64,000 nucleotides of DNA from Sinotaia quadrata. Its lineage: Eukaryota; Mollusca; Gastropoda; Architaenioglossa; Viviparidae. The DNA lies in the NCBI GenBank assembly GCA_028829895.1, contig CM054182.1, forward strand, positions 56,404,879 through 56,468,878. The letters run 5' to 3'. The position numbers were made by a program, and so were the translations under genes. The notes beneath the pieces were generated by a model that worked only from the letters and a program-made list of their open reading frames with translations, had not been told where the DNA came from and searched no databases. Shown piece by piece: positions 1 to 13,814 of the stretch. The stretch's first letter is position 1; each line of letters starts with the position of its first letter.

Positions 1-3000
1 TTAAAACATACTTTTCTTTTCACTGGCTGCCGTGAATGAATACGATAAATGGGATTAGGAAATGTGAATGTTTTAAATTGTATTTGTGATGAGAATCCCG
101 AACAGAATGATACTTTGCTGTACTTTTATTAAATTGCATTGTGCGTTATCTCCTCTTTTCTTCTTACAACCCATAATATACCATGACGTCACCAGATGAG
201 TTTAGCTTTCCCTGGCTTATGTGTGATTAGTCAAGTGGTTCCGCAATACATGTATATAATTTTTTATAATTATTTTTAATATACTTTTTGCCAGGCGTAA
301 AATCGAAATGAATTTGAATAATCCGAACTTTTCATTGTTTGCTGCTGATCAGTTTGTAAGGTAACTCCAAGTGTAAGTTTTCCGGAAACTGTCTTAACGA
401 AATTTAAAATAAATAAGTTAGTTTAACACTCCTGAAATTTTTAAAAATAGTTTTGGAAGAAAAAAAAACTTGGGGAGTGAGCTATTGTAAGCCACCCAGG
501 TAGAAATAAATCATTGCTTCCTCTATTTGGATTTTTCTTTACAAGGTAACGATTACTTGGATGGATAGATGGATGGCATAAAACTGAGGTCCCCACCTCG
601 ATATGCATACCTTTCCCTTACGTTCACTCTCTCACACGCATTTATAAATGCTAGAGTATTTGAATCATATCATGTGGCATTAATGTGTAATCTGTAGCTT
701 TAAAGTGTGAACAGAGTTTAAGAGACGGATCCAATACTAAGAAAGTTTATCATACTGATACAACACTAAAAACAGCTCGAATGGAATAAAAATTCTGAGC
801 GTTTCCTGGGCATAAAAAACGTCAAAAGCAATTACAGACTCGATGTTTCGACTTAATAGTCTTTAATCAAAATAAAATAATTATTAATACTAATGACATG
901 CGAACTGTGAAGTGAGTGAACTTAGTGGTGTACGAAAATTATTAATTCACGGTTTAGAGTAGTATAAATCTAATATTGTGAAAGGTGGTGCACATTAAAC
1001 TGCAAATTGGAAGATAATAAAATTAGAGTCTTATTTTTTTTCTTTTAAAACCCGTTCTTGGACAGAATCAATATTTCATTGACACGCTTGTTAAATTTAA
1101 ATAGTCATTTAAAAATCCGACCGTCGTTTTAGACACCTCTCACTCACGGGAGTCTGCACTAGTCATTGGCATTTGTTTGTCAGTGTACAATCAAGACACG
1201 ACTCACAGAAGTCTGCACTAGTCTTTGATGTATAGGTCAGCATACATTGAATATCGGCTAATTAACAATTAGAACAATTTTGTCATTGGTTTTAATTTTA
1301 GACTGCAAATTGTGGTAATACATTGTTGTATTGTGTTATTTGGACAAAACAGTTTATATACTTTATTTTTTCATACGTCACATTTCTTTGTTTGGTTAGG
1401 TTTGGTTTGGTGTTCTCTCGGAGATATTTTTGGAATCTTATATTGTTTATTTATTGTATTTATTATTGTAATAAGTTGTCTAAAGTACTATGTCTTAATG
1501 TTGTTAAGTAAACGTAATATAAATTAAACGATCTGTTAAATCGACATTATAGAAGTATAGGTTGAAGTAGTATTTGTAGTAGTAGAAGAAGTAGTAGTAA
1601 CAGTTGTAACGCAAGTATAGTGCTGATTTTATATACGTCTGGAATTTCTCAAGAATTATTTTTTTCTTTGTTTGTGCGTGTTATTATTGTTTAAATCTCT
1701 CTTGTTTAACCTGTATTGCTAGTTTTAAAATAATTAATAATAAAAATACAATTATAAACATTAACAGAATATAATAACTATTGTACTGATTTTACAGGCT
1801 TCTTTGAGTTCTGTATATTTGTAAGTTACAAAACGGATTTTCCTTGAGCAGAGTTAGCAAAGAACAAACAATAAACTACAAATGATATAGTGACGATGCT
1901 TGTAATTTAAAGATTGCTTAATTGGTGTTCGTTGTTTCTTTATTTTGGCTTTTATTTTGAAAACTCTTCCTATTTTCGTTTCGCCTTTCTTTCAAATTTC
2001 CAAATTTACATTCACTGGATATTTTTCATCATTACTTGGCACACACTTAGAAATCCTAAAAAGCTAATCAGTTTCAGAATCTGCGAAAAGTCCCATCAGA
2101 TGTGAAAGAGGCTTGTTTCGAGGGCCATAATAAACAATAAGCCTATTAGACGGTGCTGTTTTGCGCTTGTTCTTAGTAGGTGCTGAAATGTATGCCATCT
2201 GAGAATCTCAAGCTTTTTTTAAGATTGTTGCAAAAAAAAGATAACATTGAAACCGTTCTTTGTCATAGCTAACTTCTCATAGCTCTTTACTTCAGTTTCA
2301 TTCTTTTTTGGCATTTGTTTACTTGCCTCCAAAGTAAATCTCTTACGTTTCGTCATCCGGCAACCAGTCCAGCATACGTAATTTCCTGTCGTCCGCTTTT
2401 GTTTGATGACGTAATTATTTTTTTTTTCACTTCGGACAAATTACTTTTCGAGCACTGGGGACATAAAATCTATCAGAATCCCAAATATTCTTCAGGCAGA
2501 CACAAACCCTATTGCATGTACGACACTTTTTAAATGATTCAAGACATTAATTTTATACGAACACAGCTCGTCACGTTGGCAGCAAAACATCACGAAAGGT
2601 CATTCAGCGAACTGCAAAAATCAATCAGGGTTTCAGTGACTTGGTAACAGCTGAGGTTTCTTTTCAGTTTGTTTGGTTTTTTTATGTTGCTCGTTTAAAA
2701 CCATTTCATTGATAATCGTTTGGCGATGTCTTAATGAAACACTTCATTTATTTTCTTACTCAAGTGTTTGTCACCACAAACAGATGTCTTTACTTAAAGG
2801 TGTCAGTAATCAAAAGTCGTGAAAATAAGACTAATAGCGACAAACACATCATTTAGCTAATCCCGATGGCTGGTTGTGATATAGTCAATATGCAGAATGA
2901 GAGTAGCAGCATTAGAATTTAACTTTGATCAGTCTGGGATCTTTTACAAAGATGTATAGATTAATCTTTTAAGTGACTTTTCTGATCGAATTGTGATGTA

Positions 3001-3036
3001 GAGTATAGGTTTTTCTTTCATCTATTTACCAATCAG
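1..3036. other. Non-coding DNA upstream of the first visible Kir exon
   Basis: AT-rich, mostly unique sequence with many short open frames and no recognisable protein motif. A Kir pore exon would show a T-x-G-Y-G filter motif flanked by membrane helices; I looked in all frames and did not find one. The stretch is therefore probably intron of the Kir gene, whose earlier exons lie further left. A weak duplication sits near 1130-1230, where GTCTGCACTAGTC occurs twice about 66 bp apart. Nothing else is supported. Confidence 0.5.
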
Positions 3037-3179
3037 GCTGTGATATTTTGTCAAGACGGGCAGTGGAGACTGGCTGTTCGCATTGGAGACTTACGCAAAG
3101 GCGACATCATCGGTGCACACGCTACGGGCATGCTAATTAGGAAAACAACGGCCAAGGAAGGTCACAAGGTGCCTGTCAG
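3037..3179 (+). CDS. Inward-rectifier K+ channel, C-terminal exon A (partial gene)
   Basis: This exon encodes the start of the cytoplasmic domain just after the second membrane helix of a Kir channel. It reads AVIFCQDGQWRLAVRIGDLR, then KGD, and continues to KVPV plus a split Arg codon. It matches the Kir family block with A-V-I, D-G, R-(V/I)-G-(N/D)-L-R-K; the Arg-Lys pair is the one that contacts PIP2 in known Kir channels. The acceptor is a short pyrimidine tract ending AATCAG and the donor is TCAG|GTGATA. Length is 143 nt, entered in phase 0 and left in phase 2; the next exon completes the codon as AGA. The residue after RK is Gly-Asp, where vertebrate Kir channels usually have Ser-His. 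The gene is partial: N-terminus, both membrane helices and pore are missing from the visible sequence. Family assignment is secure, subfamily is not. Confidence 0.85.
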
Positions 3180-4097
3180 GTGATATTTTCATGATTTCTG
3201 GATTCTTTATATACATATAGTTGGCTGGCTAATTTATTCTGCCTAGGGTAGTGACACAACTGGTGAGCAAAACTGTGTCGGTGTGTGACTATATTGTATG
3301 TCACTTAATACATTCTGGCAGCAAAAACTGTGCGTGTATGTGTGCGTCTGTCTGTGTGTGTTGGACTTTTTTGTGCTAGAGTTATTAACCGGCCAACAAT
3401 CCTGTGTATTCATGTGTGCGCATTGTGTTTGTGTGCAAGCGTGTGTGTATGTGTGTAAACATTACCATAATTTTTAGTTAATGTATTTGAGTTAATACAT
3501 CTAGTGAGCAAAACTATGTAACTGAATGCGATGTATTTCGCTTAACATATTGGCCAAATGTTGGTCAGCCATATTGTGCATTGATATGTGTGCTGTGTTT
3601 GAGTTATTGTGTCTGGCAAGCACAATAGTATTTGTGTATAGATGTATGTGTCTGTGCGGGTGAGTGTTGTATTTATATTGTATTTATTTTACTTGAATTA
3701 ATATAATATTGTCCCCAGCTGTTACAGAGTTTGTGTTTGTGCAATTTTCGGATTTCTTTTTAGAAAGGCAATGTACGATGAGGGAATATCAGTTTACGAG
3801 AGAATAGATGTCACTGGTGTCTGATATTATATATTGATATATAGTTATAGACAACAGTAAATGTAAAATAGCAGTAAGTAAATACATAACAATAACAATT
3901 TCAAATATCGGGAAAAGATCCCTTTTTTTAAAATCCAGCATTGATTCGCATTTTCTTAACTAATCTTATTAATAATTAAAATAAAGGGAAAATATGTGCA
4001 CATACAATCTCACTGTATCAATAGAAACAACGATTTGATAACTATGAAGAAACGCGTCCTTTTACTTTTATTTTAATTAAGAAATAATAATTGTAGG

Positions 4098-4530
4098 TCT
4101 TAGTTCAGTTTTATCTAGATACTTATGTCACTCCTGAAACCATTATTTAACCAACATTTGGGGAGTAGGTGGGGAGGGGGGGGGATAAAAGAAATTCTTG
4201 AATGTTGTTTTAAATCTCCTTAAACCTTTTATATATATTTACATCCTTGCAGCGTAGTCATTATATGTGATATATATTGAAAGATTTTGCCCATTAGTTA
4301 AAACATTTCTAAAACTCAGAGTAATAATGTTAGTTCTTTAATTCAGTTTATTCATCGAGGTGGGGTTTTTTTTATCATCCCAGAAGTTATTATTTAACCA
4401 GAATTGTGTGGGGTGTGTGGGTGGTGGTGGTGGAATCAAAACTTATTGAAAGTTGTTTTAGATAGCCTTTAACTGTATATATTATTCACATCCTTGCAGT
4501 ACAGTCATTTATATATTGGATATTTTGCCC
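4098..4530. repeat. Diverged tandem duplication of about 220 bp
   Basis: Two blocks share the same order of landmarks: TTAGTTCAGTTTTAT/TTAATTCAGTTTATTC, TTATTTAACCA, a G-rich run (ggggaggggggggg; ggtggtggtgg), TGAA-GTTGTTTTA, TTCACATCCTTGCAG-like sequence, and TTTTGCCCAT. The copies run roughly 4098-4292 and 4335-4530. They lie in the Kir intron and are well diverged, so the duplication is old. Confidence 0.6.
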
Positions 4531-4647
4531 ATACGTAACACTCATTAGATTAAGTTTGAATGTCTAATACTTGGTGATACTGTAATCGTACTTGCTAAAA
4601 GTCTGTATGTTTACAGTTAAGTGAATGAATGTTTTGAGTTTGTGTAT

Positions 4648-4653
<6 letters not shown>

Positions 4654-4734
<81 letters not shown>
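4654..4734. repeat. (GT)n microsatellite in Kir intron
   Basis: About 40 uninterrupted GT units. A second GT array starts 73 bp further right, so the two are probably one older array split by an interruption of GAAAG-like and GTGTGAG-like sequence. Confidence 0.97.
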
Positions 4735-4736
<2 letters not shown>

Positions 4737-4804
4737 AAAGAAAGTGTGTCTGAGAAAGAATGCGTGTGAGATAAAGTATGAATGAAAAAGTGTTTTTGTA
4801 AGAG

Positions 4805-4806
<2 letters not shown>

Positions 4807-4885
<79 letters not shown>
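4807..4885. repeat. (GT)n microsatellite in Kir intron
   Basis: About 39 uninterrupted GT units, the partner of the array just left of it. The His-Thr open frames on the opposite strand are by-products of this repeat. Confidence 0.97.
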
Positions 4886-4888
<3 letters not shown>

Positions 4889-5217
4889 ATATATTCAAGT
4901 GTCTTTGTGTGTTTACGTCGCGAAGTTATATTGTCGTTATTCAAAAGCATTTGAATTATCATGTTTGAAGTAAGCAATTAAACCCCCAAAACTATCTGAA
5001 TAACTAATTACAAGTACATTAAAGATAACTGAATCCATTAAGTTAATCTCGTAACGACTTCTGTAGAAGGAAATATTCGAGTTGCATAAAGCGTTGTCAA
5101 GGGAGTTTAGTGACTCTAGTCGACATTCATGACTATTATTTTCTATTATGTGTAAATTGTATTCTTTCTTCTTTTTTCTTTTTAAAAATGTATTCGTCTG
5201 ATGATTATTATCTCCAG

Positions 5218-5410
5218 ATGGTTTCCTGTGTCGTTTGATACAGAGTGCGGACACCAGAAGCTGTTTCTCTATTGGCCTTCTCTCTTGGTGCACACTATCG
5301 ACCAACATTCGCCATTTTGGTCCATGTCACGTGATCACCTAATCAACCGCACATACGAACTTGTGGTCATACTCGACGGGGTGACAGCCTCCCTGAGCAA
5401 ACCGTTCCAG
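5218..5410 (+). CDS. Inward-rectifier K+ channel, C-terminal exon B
   Basis: Continues the Kir cytoplasmic beta-sandwich. The split codon gives Arg, followed by WFPVSFDTECG, LFLYWP, HTIDQHSPFWSMSR and YELVVILDG. These match the family blocks (V-x-F-D-T, L-F-L-x-x-P, I-D-x-x-S-P-F-(W/Y)-x-(M/L)-S, E-(I/L)-V-V-I-L-(D/E)-G). The acceptor is TTATCTCCAG|A and the donor CCAG|GTTCGA. The exon is 193 nt, entered in phase 2 and left in phase 0, consistent with both neighbours. The usual V-S-P after L-F-L is Y-W-P here. ORFs on the opposite strand across this exon are shadows. Confidence 0.9.
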
Positions 5411-6586
5411 GTTCGAGTTCATTTTGTTGTTCATTTCAACTTAGGACTGCTTAGTTGATTGAATTGATTAAGATTGCTTTTACTATAATTACTAATTTCT
5501 TCGAGCGATTAGAAGACTGCTTTGTTGATTGAACTAAGATTACTTTTCTCATGCCTCTTATTTATTATTTGTTGCTTTTGCTGTCACTACATAAAAATAA
5601 TTTCTTCAAGTGATTGAAAACTGCTTTATTACCATGATTTACGAGGGCTTTTAGCTGCGACATAAGACTGTTAATCGTACTTGAGCCTCGTTTTGCTAGT
5701 GCCACGAAAGACTAAAGCAGCTTGCAAGAATTATCTCCCTTCGAAAATGAATATCATATATTTCCCAAAAAAACATGAAACTGAAACTTAAAGTGATATA
5801 TAGATAAATAGTTGACCTAAACTAATTTTGCATTTGATGATTTTGATTAAACTTCTCGTATTTCCAAGCACAAAATAGTCAAAACAATCTTCTTTTTATA
5901 TCTTTTTGTTATGGGAGTGGGGTTCCGCACTGTTTGCTTACCTCAGAACGTAGAAATTCCTGTTCAGGAGACATTCTCCAAATCATAGTGCTTGAGGGAA
6001 GGCTTCTCTTTGCTTGATTCGACTCCTGAACGTTATTATGGTTAAAAAGAGAATTCCCCAAATTCACTTCCTTGCATACAAATTTATAATAATTAATATA
6101 AAAGATTGAAAATATTCTCCTCCTGAAAATGTTTCTCACAGGTTTACATTCTTGTAGGTAATATATATATATTGTGCGGAATTGAAAAAATTATATCCCC
6201 TTTCCTTTCATGACTGTAAATGTAATGTTCAAGGTTATTTTGCTAAAATGACTTTCGATATGTGTTACTGTGAATTATAAATGCTTTAGTATTATATCTT
6301 TGCTAAATAATACAACTTAAAACAACTGTTTACAGATTATTTGCGATTTCCCACTTCATGCAAATTACGATCACAACGTTTTAGTTTTATTTAATTTTAA
6401 GTATATTTTTCTCTAAATAGGGTCCAGTATTTTTATCCTCTTGTAGTTACACACACATTCACATACACACGCACGCACGCACAAAGTCAGAGCCTTTTCC
6501 TTTCGATTTTATTTTTTTCAAATTCCACTTATTGGATGTTCCATGTTTGCTTTAACCCTTTATCTACTGTTTCCGTTTCCACATAG
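5411..6586. other. Kir intron between exons B and C
   Basis: AT-rich intron sequence without recognisable coding motifs or long repeats. There is a short CA/CG-type run near 6450-6482. The intron ends in a good acceptor, a pyrimidine-rich stretch followed by CCACATAG|GCTCGA. Confidence 0.6.
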
Positions 6587-7204
6587 GCTCGAAAATCCTA
6601 TCACTCGTGTGAGATCTTGTGGGGTTATAGGTTCCAGTCTCTGCACATAAACGACGACAACCCGAAGAGCCAAGGATACGAAATCGACTTCACCCATTTC
6701 CACGACACGTACCCGATACAACTTCCGGTCTGCAGTGCCATGGAGTCGGAATATGACCAACATCAAGCACAACAGCAGAGCACTGCAAAGCAAGATTTAG
6801 TAGATGAAGAAACGTCTACAGAAATATCTCCGTCCTGCAGAGGCCAACAGACAGTAGAGAAAGTTGTATATAAGCAGCAATGGGCAGATAAGCGGAACAG
6901 CTTCGCTTTCCGCACCGGACAGAAGAAGCCACGCTACCAACGCAGCTGGTCGTTGCAGGAAGCTTCTAACTGGTACCGCCATCGACGCAGCTTGACGGAC
7001 ACTTACCTGGGCACAGAGATCGCAGACAGCGACAGCAGTGACGGCGAAAAGGTCGCTGCACTGATGCGTCTCGTCTCGGAGACCAGCCGCCAGGGCAAGA
7101 TGCCAGTGCGCAAAGTCATCCAACGTCACCGGTCGTTCTCGCAAAGGTTAATGTTTGGTCGTGAAGGCTCAGACTCGGATAATGGTGGCGTTGCCGGGAC
7201 TTGA
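6587..7204 (+). CDS. Inward-rectifier K+ channel, terminal coding exon C
   Basis: Encodes the last 205 residues of the Kir channel. It opens with ARKSYHSCEILWGYRF, matching the family A-R-(T/K)-S-Y...E-(I/V)-L-W-G-x-R-F block. YEIDFTHFHDTYPIQLPVCSA follows (split here: YEIDFTHFHDTY, then PIQLPVCSA), the conserved Y-x-(V/I)-D-(F/Y)-x-x-F-(H/N)-x-(T)-(Y/F) strand. Homology ends near residue 60 of the exon. The remaining roughly 145 residues are a basic, Ser-rich, low-homology tail (QRSWSLQE, RHRRSLTD, SDSSDGE, RHRSFSQR) with several R-x-x-S sites that could be phosphorylated; this is inference. The exon starts in phase 0 after an ATAG acceptor and ends at TGA. The real N-terminus is upstream, so the TTG inside the exon is not a start codon. 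Confidence 0.9.
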   Translation, partial: ARKSYHSCEILWGYRFQSLHINDDNPKSQGYEIDFTHFHDTYPIQLPVCSAMESEYDQHQAQQQSTAKQDLVDEETSTEISPSCRGQQTVEKVVYKQQWADKRNSFAFRTGQKKPRYQRSWSLQEASNWYRHRRSLTDTYLGTEIADSDSSDGEKVAALMRLVSETSRQGKMPVRKVIQRHRSFSQRLMFGREGSDSDNGGVAGT

Positions 7205-7496
7205 GTGTCGATCACGAAGTGTGAATTCGTTTGTTCACAACAAGTGCTTTATTGTGGCTGGTTGTGTGAATGGAGTGACTATGGATCAATGATTTGAGTT
7301 TTATATTTTCATTTCTATGTGAGATCAGCCTTTATTCGCTTGACAACATGTCATGGGTTTGTGGATTGTACAGCTGTTCACTTTTGTACATGTATTTATA
7401 TTTCTGATTCTATCATTGTATGTGTGTGTTCGTATGTCTGTAAGTACCTACACGACTAGCCATGTATACAAAAGTATGAAAAGTTGATGTCTGTTG

Positions 7497-7502
7497 ATTA
7501 AA
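7497..7502 (+). terminator. Possible polyadenylation signal of the Kir gene
   Basis: ATTAAA, the commonest variant of AATAAA, lies about 290 nt after the Kir stop codon. Nothing else marks the transcript end, so this is only the nearest plausible signal. Confidence 0.3.
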
Positions 7503-8507
7503 TATTATCAAAGCTGAATGTACATGTCCGACAGTTGACACAGCATACGACTGTGTGAATGGGGTTCCTAAAGGCCTCACTTCATATAACAAGCGATATG
7601 CAGTGAAGTAATGTACTCTATAGGCCTAACTGTGCGAGCGTTTAAAAAATGTGTGTGTGCGTACGCGTGTTTGTGGTATGTTCCCTTTGGGCCTAACTTC
7701 TATAACAAACGTTTAAAATATAAATGCAGTGAAGTCTCTAGAGGCCTACTGTACATTCAGGAATTTTAAGTATGTATTGGAAGATCTGGGGTGCTCGACT
7801 GCGTGTATATTGACTTCATGTGAAACGTATTTCTATTCCTGACTATATAAAATATGCGACCATGTCCACGGAAACCAAAATATTTTAAATGTGATTTGTT
7901 TTCGAACTGGTGGAACCAATCTTCAGAGCTCAATGCAAACAAATATGTGATACTAGATTCATTAGGTCAAGTGTGCTCATCTCAGTGATTCTTAACTTTA
8001 TAGATGCCAGATGAAATCTAATCATGCCCCTATAAATATAAGTTATATACCTTGATTTTAAAAAGCGCACACATTGGCTAGTTTTTATTTATTTAAATGT
8101 GTTCATGAAAACATTGCGAACCTAAGACCGTCTGCATGAGACGCTAGAGTCTATACCTCACAGCGACACAAAGGTACGTTTAATTGATAAAGCACTAAAA
8201 GTTGCGGACAGTTGTCTAGAGATATGATGTCGGATTGAAAGCAGTTATTACCTTATAAAGCGACTGCTTGGAGAAAGGTGTATGTTGAGTCCGAGTACCG
8301 AATGCATGAACGAAATAGTTGTGCTTGTTATAAATATCCATTGTTTATTGATATTGCTCGCACATCTTGGAACAGTGCACATTTTATCTCCATTTTGGCT
8401 TACATGTATGAATGTTGGTTGGAAGCTTTATGATTGCTAACGAACTCTGGTGATTTGTGAAGTTATTGTTTGTTCCATTTTGCTTGCTGCTTTGGTTTGA
8501 GTTTTCT

Positions 8508-8624
8508 TTCTTTATCGTGTTACCTTTATTGAATCGTGAAAACATTAACTGTAAACAAAAGTATTTCTTTATCGTGTTACCTTTATTGAATCGTGAAAAC
8601 ATTAACTGTAAACAAAAGTATTTC
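8508..8624. repeat. 57-bp tandem duplication
   Basis: Two almost exact head-to-tail copies; the landmark ATCGTGTTACC is at 8514 and 8571. Because 57 is a multiple of three, the repeat keeps a frame open on both strands, which explains the short ORFs there. Near-identity indicates a recent event. Confidence 0.95.
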
Positions 8625-9084
8625 GTGAAGAACACTATTTCAGTGCAATTCAGTCAAGTCATTCTGTTGTAATGACTGGAGCAAAAAGTCACCTACCCAC
8701 CCTACCCCATCCCACGGCCAACACCACCTGCTACAGATTATGCAATTCCCAACTTTTATTTTTTAAATATTTGCATGTTATCACTTGATATGACTTATAA
8801 CATAAATATGAATTATTAGATTAAAGGCACACATGTGCTTAAGTCTTATCCGAAACAGGTGTAGAATGTTGATATCAAAAACCCAAAACTCTAGGACATT
8901 GCTTCAATCAGTAAACAACAAATTGCCCTGAAGAATTCTAGACACGTTGTTTCACGAACCAAATCATTCTGAATCTGGTAATAAATCTTAGTGTTGGAAT
9001 TAACACAACTTAAATATATTTAGTGAAGAACCTAGCTAACAGCATACAAATTTTTCTCCTGAAACTGAAGTTGTGAGTGGGACC

Positions 9085-9111
9085 GGGGGAGGGGGGAGGG
9101 GGGAGGGGGGG
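9085..9111 (+). other. G-rich tract, potential G-quadruplex
   Basis: Four runs of 5-7 G are separated by single A residues (G5-A-G6-A-G6-A-G7). Single-nucleotide loops with long G runs are a strong sequence pattern for a stable intramolecular quadruplex. Function is unknown. Confidence 0.8.
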
Positions 9112-9766
9112 ACTCCAAAACTAAAGAATGTTGAGTGTGGCTTACGAACGAGGCAAATTAACTTATTTCTGGGAGACTGAGTTATGTGATATTTGTTCCT
9201 TAATCGGAACACAAAGAACTGAAGAAAAATAAAAATGTAGGGATGGGTCCTGTTTTGAGTGCTGTCACACAGATAGAAGACAGAAATTCACCATATTCTG
9301 TTGAAAACTGCGAAATAGACCAGCTGACTCGTTGGAATGTGTTTGTTTGACCGTTGTGGGTTACATATTGTTATTTATAGTTCTTGAGTGTTTCTTGTGC
9401 CTTATTAAAAATGCTTGTCTGAAAGGAAAACAGATCTTTCACGTCATTTTAAAACACTTTTCTTAGTAAAAATAATATCAATATAAATAAAGAAATTCAT
9501 CCATTAGATATTGACAGCGTTTGTTGTTGTTGGATAATATATTTCTTTCTATTTGTGCGAGAGTATGGATGGTTGAATGATTTGCTTTTCCCTTTGTATA
9601 TTTAGATTTTTTTAAAATTAAAACTGTATGCCAGTCATGGGATAGTTATAGACTAAAATATGTGCAGTCATATGCTCAGTCAGTCAGTCAGCCTCTGTCT
9701 GTCTACTCTCCCTCCCACACCCCACCCCAAGAAGAAAAAAGTATTTTCCATATATGACCATGCGCG

Positions 9767-9768
<2 letters not shown>

Positions 9769-9854
<86 letters not shown>
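9769..9854. repeat. (TG)n microsatellite
   Basis: About 43 uninterrupted TG units. The Cys-Val and His-Thr open frames across it are artefacts of the repeat. Confidence 0.97.
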
Positions 9855-11584
<1,730 letters not shown>

Positions 11585-11651
11585 CTCTCTCCACTACTTT
11601 CATATCTGACTGTCTGCTCTCACATTTTTCTCTTGTTATGTCTCTCTCTTT

Positions 11652-11654
<3 letters not shown>

Positions 11655-11705
<51 letters not shown>

Positions 11706-11719
11706 TATATACACAAATG

Positions 11720-11748
<29 letters not shown>
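11655..11748. repeat. (AC)n microsatellite, interrupted
   Basis: Two AC arrays (about 11655-11702 and 11720-11748) are separated by a short GCACATATATACACAAATG-type interruption. They lie 72 bp to the right of the TC array, a compound microsatellite locus. Confidence 0.95.
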
Positions 11749-11750
<2 letters not shown>

Positions 11751-12522
11751 CATCCTTTTTCTAAAATTATTTTGCATTAGTTCTATAATTGCTACTTTAA
11801 GTACGCAATATGTTGTAAATACAATGTATCTACTATTAAAATAACAAAGTTGGAATGAAAAGATGAATGCCTGAGATAATTTCTTCATTCCAAGACTCGT
11901 ACACCAGCATGTCTCTGTTCAAAGTTATACAATTGTTATCGTCAATGTCGATGTAGCCAAATGAGCGTTGAGGCAGTGGCACTTAATTCCTTCCCAACGG
12001 AAAGAGTTTTGCACGTGTTCTCCTGAGTCGTCAGGTACTTTGCAGAATTGACAATTACGATTTAAGATACTCTAGATACAAAATGTGGGCTATCTTTAAA
12101 TTAAAATCTTGTATGTTATAGGCTAATGTTGAACAGTCTGCACTAAAGCAATATGTATCGAAATATCATTTCAACATTATGTTTAATTTTTAAATGCTTT
12201 ATGAGGGGGGGGGGGGCTTTGAGGAATGTTTTTCTAAAGGTAGGCCGCAAACTGTTCGATCATATTATATGTTCAGAAATTAGAAGATATTTTGATAATT
12301 ATTCAACAATGTAATTATCGAATTTGCTGATTTCAGTTGATAGTTTATTTGAATATATTCTGAAATAGGTGTCCATATTAAGCATTTCATCTTCAAATAT
12401 CTATTGTTAACATTTACTATTACTTTTGGTTTACTTTTCATTTTGAAGCAATTACTTCTTTGGTTGCTTAAAGCTCCCTAACATTCCGCTATGTGTGTGC
12501 GTTCTTGTGTGTGTGTGCGTTC

Positions 12523-12559
<37 letters not shown>

Positions 12560-13814
12560 TGCGTGTTTGCGTATGTGCGTGCGTGTATGTGTGTGCTTGT
12601 GTTTTGTCTAGCACTAGCCAAATAGCAGTTCGAAAACTGTAACTTTCTTGTAAATTGACTATTTTAGATTAGAATTTCTTCATATTTAAACTTTCTTGTA
12701 AATTGACTATTTTAGATTAGAATTTCTTCATATTTAAACTTGAGTCGCACTCAGATCCAGAATTTACCGAATTACAGAAAACTAAATGTTCAGAGTTCAT
12801 TTTTATTTTTCAGTGTTCAAATTGTCACATTTGTCGTCACAGTAAACGGAGGAAGTTTTTCAGCGTAAAGAGAGCGTGACAGTTTACGTCGCAGACTTGG
12901 ATAAAACTCAAACGGTAACAAGAACAAATTGTGAGCAAATAACTCATGTTTGAACAGCCTGTGTCTCTGCCACCTCATCCAGCAAGATCTGTCAGACTCA
13001 ATTAATCTGCTATAGGATTCAAATTCCTCATAATGACTTGAACAAAGAAACAACCTAAACCACACGTACACAACTCTCCTTATCCCTAAATGTTTACACC
13101 CGCTAATATTAATAGAGCGTACACACAGTGAACCGAATACCCTTGAGCCACTGTGTACATTATGTTCTACAATCTACATCCTTTAGAATTCAAAGTGCAT
13201 CCGATCCAGCAGCTTGTAACAATCCCCAAAAGAGTGCAGATAGGGCATGAGGCGCATTAAGCAGTAGTTAAACCAATCCCTAGATTAGTGTGAATTGTCT
13301 ATCACCCTAACCTTTCGTCGGCCTACTGTGATTAGCATTAATGGCGATTTTCATTCGCACACTCGCCGACAAAAATAGCCATTGAGCCCACCAGAGACAA
13401 ATGTCAATACATGTAGATTAATTAACCATTCCTGTGTTGTCTTCTTTTGTTTCATGCTACGGGACACCAACTGATAGTTTCACTGAACGGGAATTATCGT
13501 GCCACTAGGACTGTACAGATGTCCTAATGATGCAGACTGCTTTACAGTCAATTCTTCTCTGTGTGTGCATCCAGTCCTGAGGGTTGTCGTTCTTTTCGCC
13601 TTTCTTTAAAGAAAGGGGTTTGAACCAGAATCTTACGAGGATGAACACATTAAACATGAAGGGGATACATTCGAGAATCTTACTAAAACTAATTGTTTGG
13701 GCCTGAAATTGGCACCCACTTGTAAAAAAAAAATGGCTAAACGCCAAGTTGTACTGTGAAATACTTTTGCACGAATGTGTTAAAAACATTTTATTTTATT
13801 GTTCAGAATGTGTC
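11749..13814. other. Non-coding DNA with small repeats
   Basis: Holds a GT array at about 12524-12556 and a 48-bp direct duplication at 12643-12740 (CTTTCTTGTAAATTGAC occurs at 12643 and 12691). A short inverted repeat ACACAGTG/CACTGTGT lies near 13124-13157. No coding motif was found in the open frames at 12817-13071 or 13505-13789. Confidence 0.5.

Larger units (their letters stand above)
7205..9768. other. Kir 3' flank and non-coding DNA
   Basis: Probable Kir 3' UTR followed by unique AT-rich DNA. It contains a diverged duplication (7565-7650 and 7685-7760, sharing GGCCT, ATAACAA-CG and GCAGTGAAGT), a 57-bp direct duplication at 8508-8624 and a G-rich tract at 9085-9111, the last two listed separately. 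No coding motif was recognised. Confidence 0.5.

Noticed and set aside
4564..4977. His-Thr, Cys-Val, Ser-Leu and Tyr-Leu-Ser-Ile open frames over microsatellites (4.6, 9.7, 11.4, 27.8, 54.6, 60.2 kb)
   Set aside because: They are translations of GT, CA, TC or GATA arrays and have no start context, homology or splice support.
6617..7204. The Kir exon C frame starting at TTG as a complete 195-residue gene
   Set aside because: The frame continues upstream to a splice acceptor and joins in phase to exon B; TTG is an internal Leu codon in the conserved E-I-L-W-G block.
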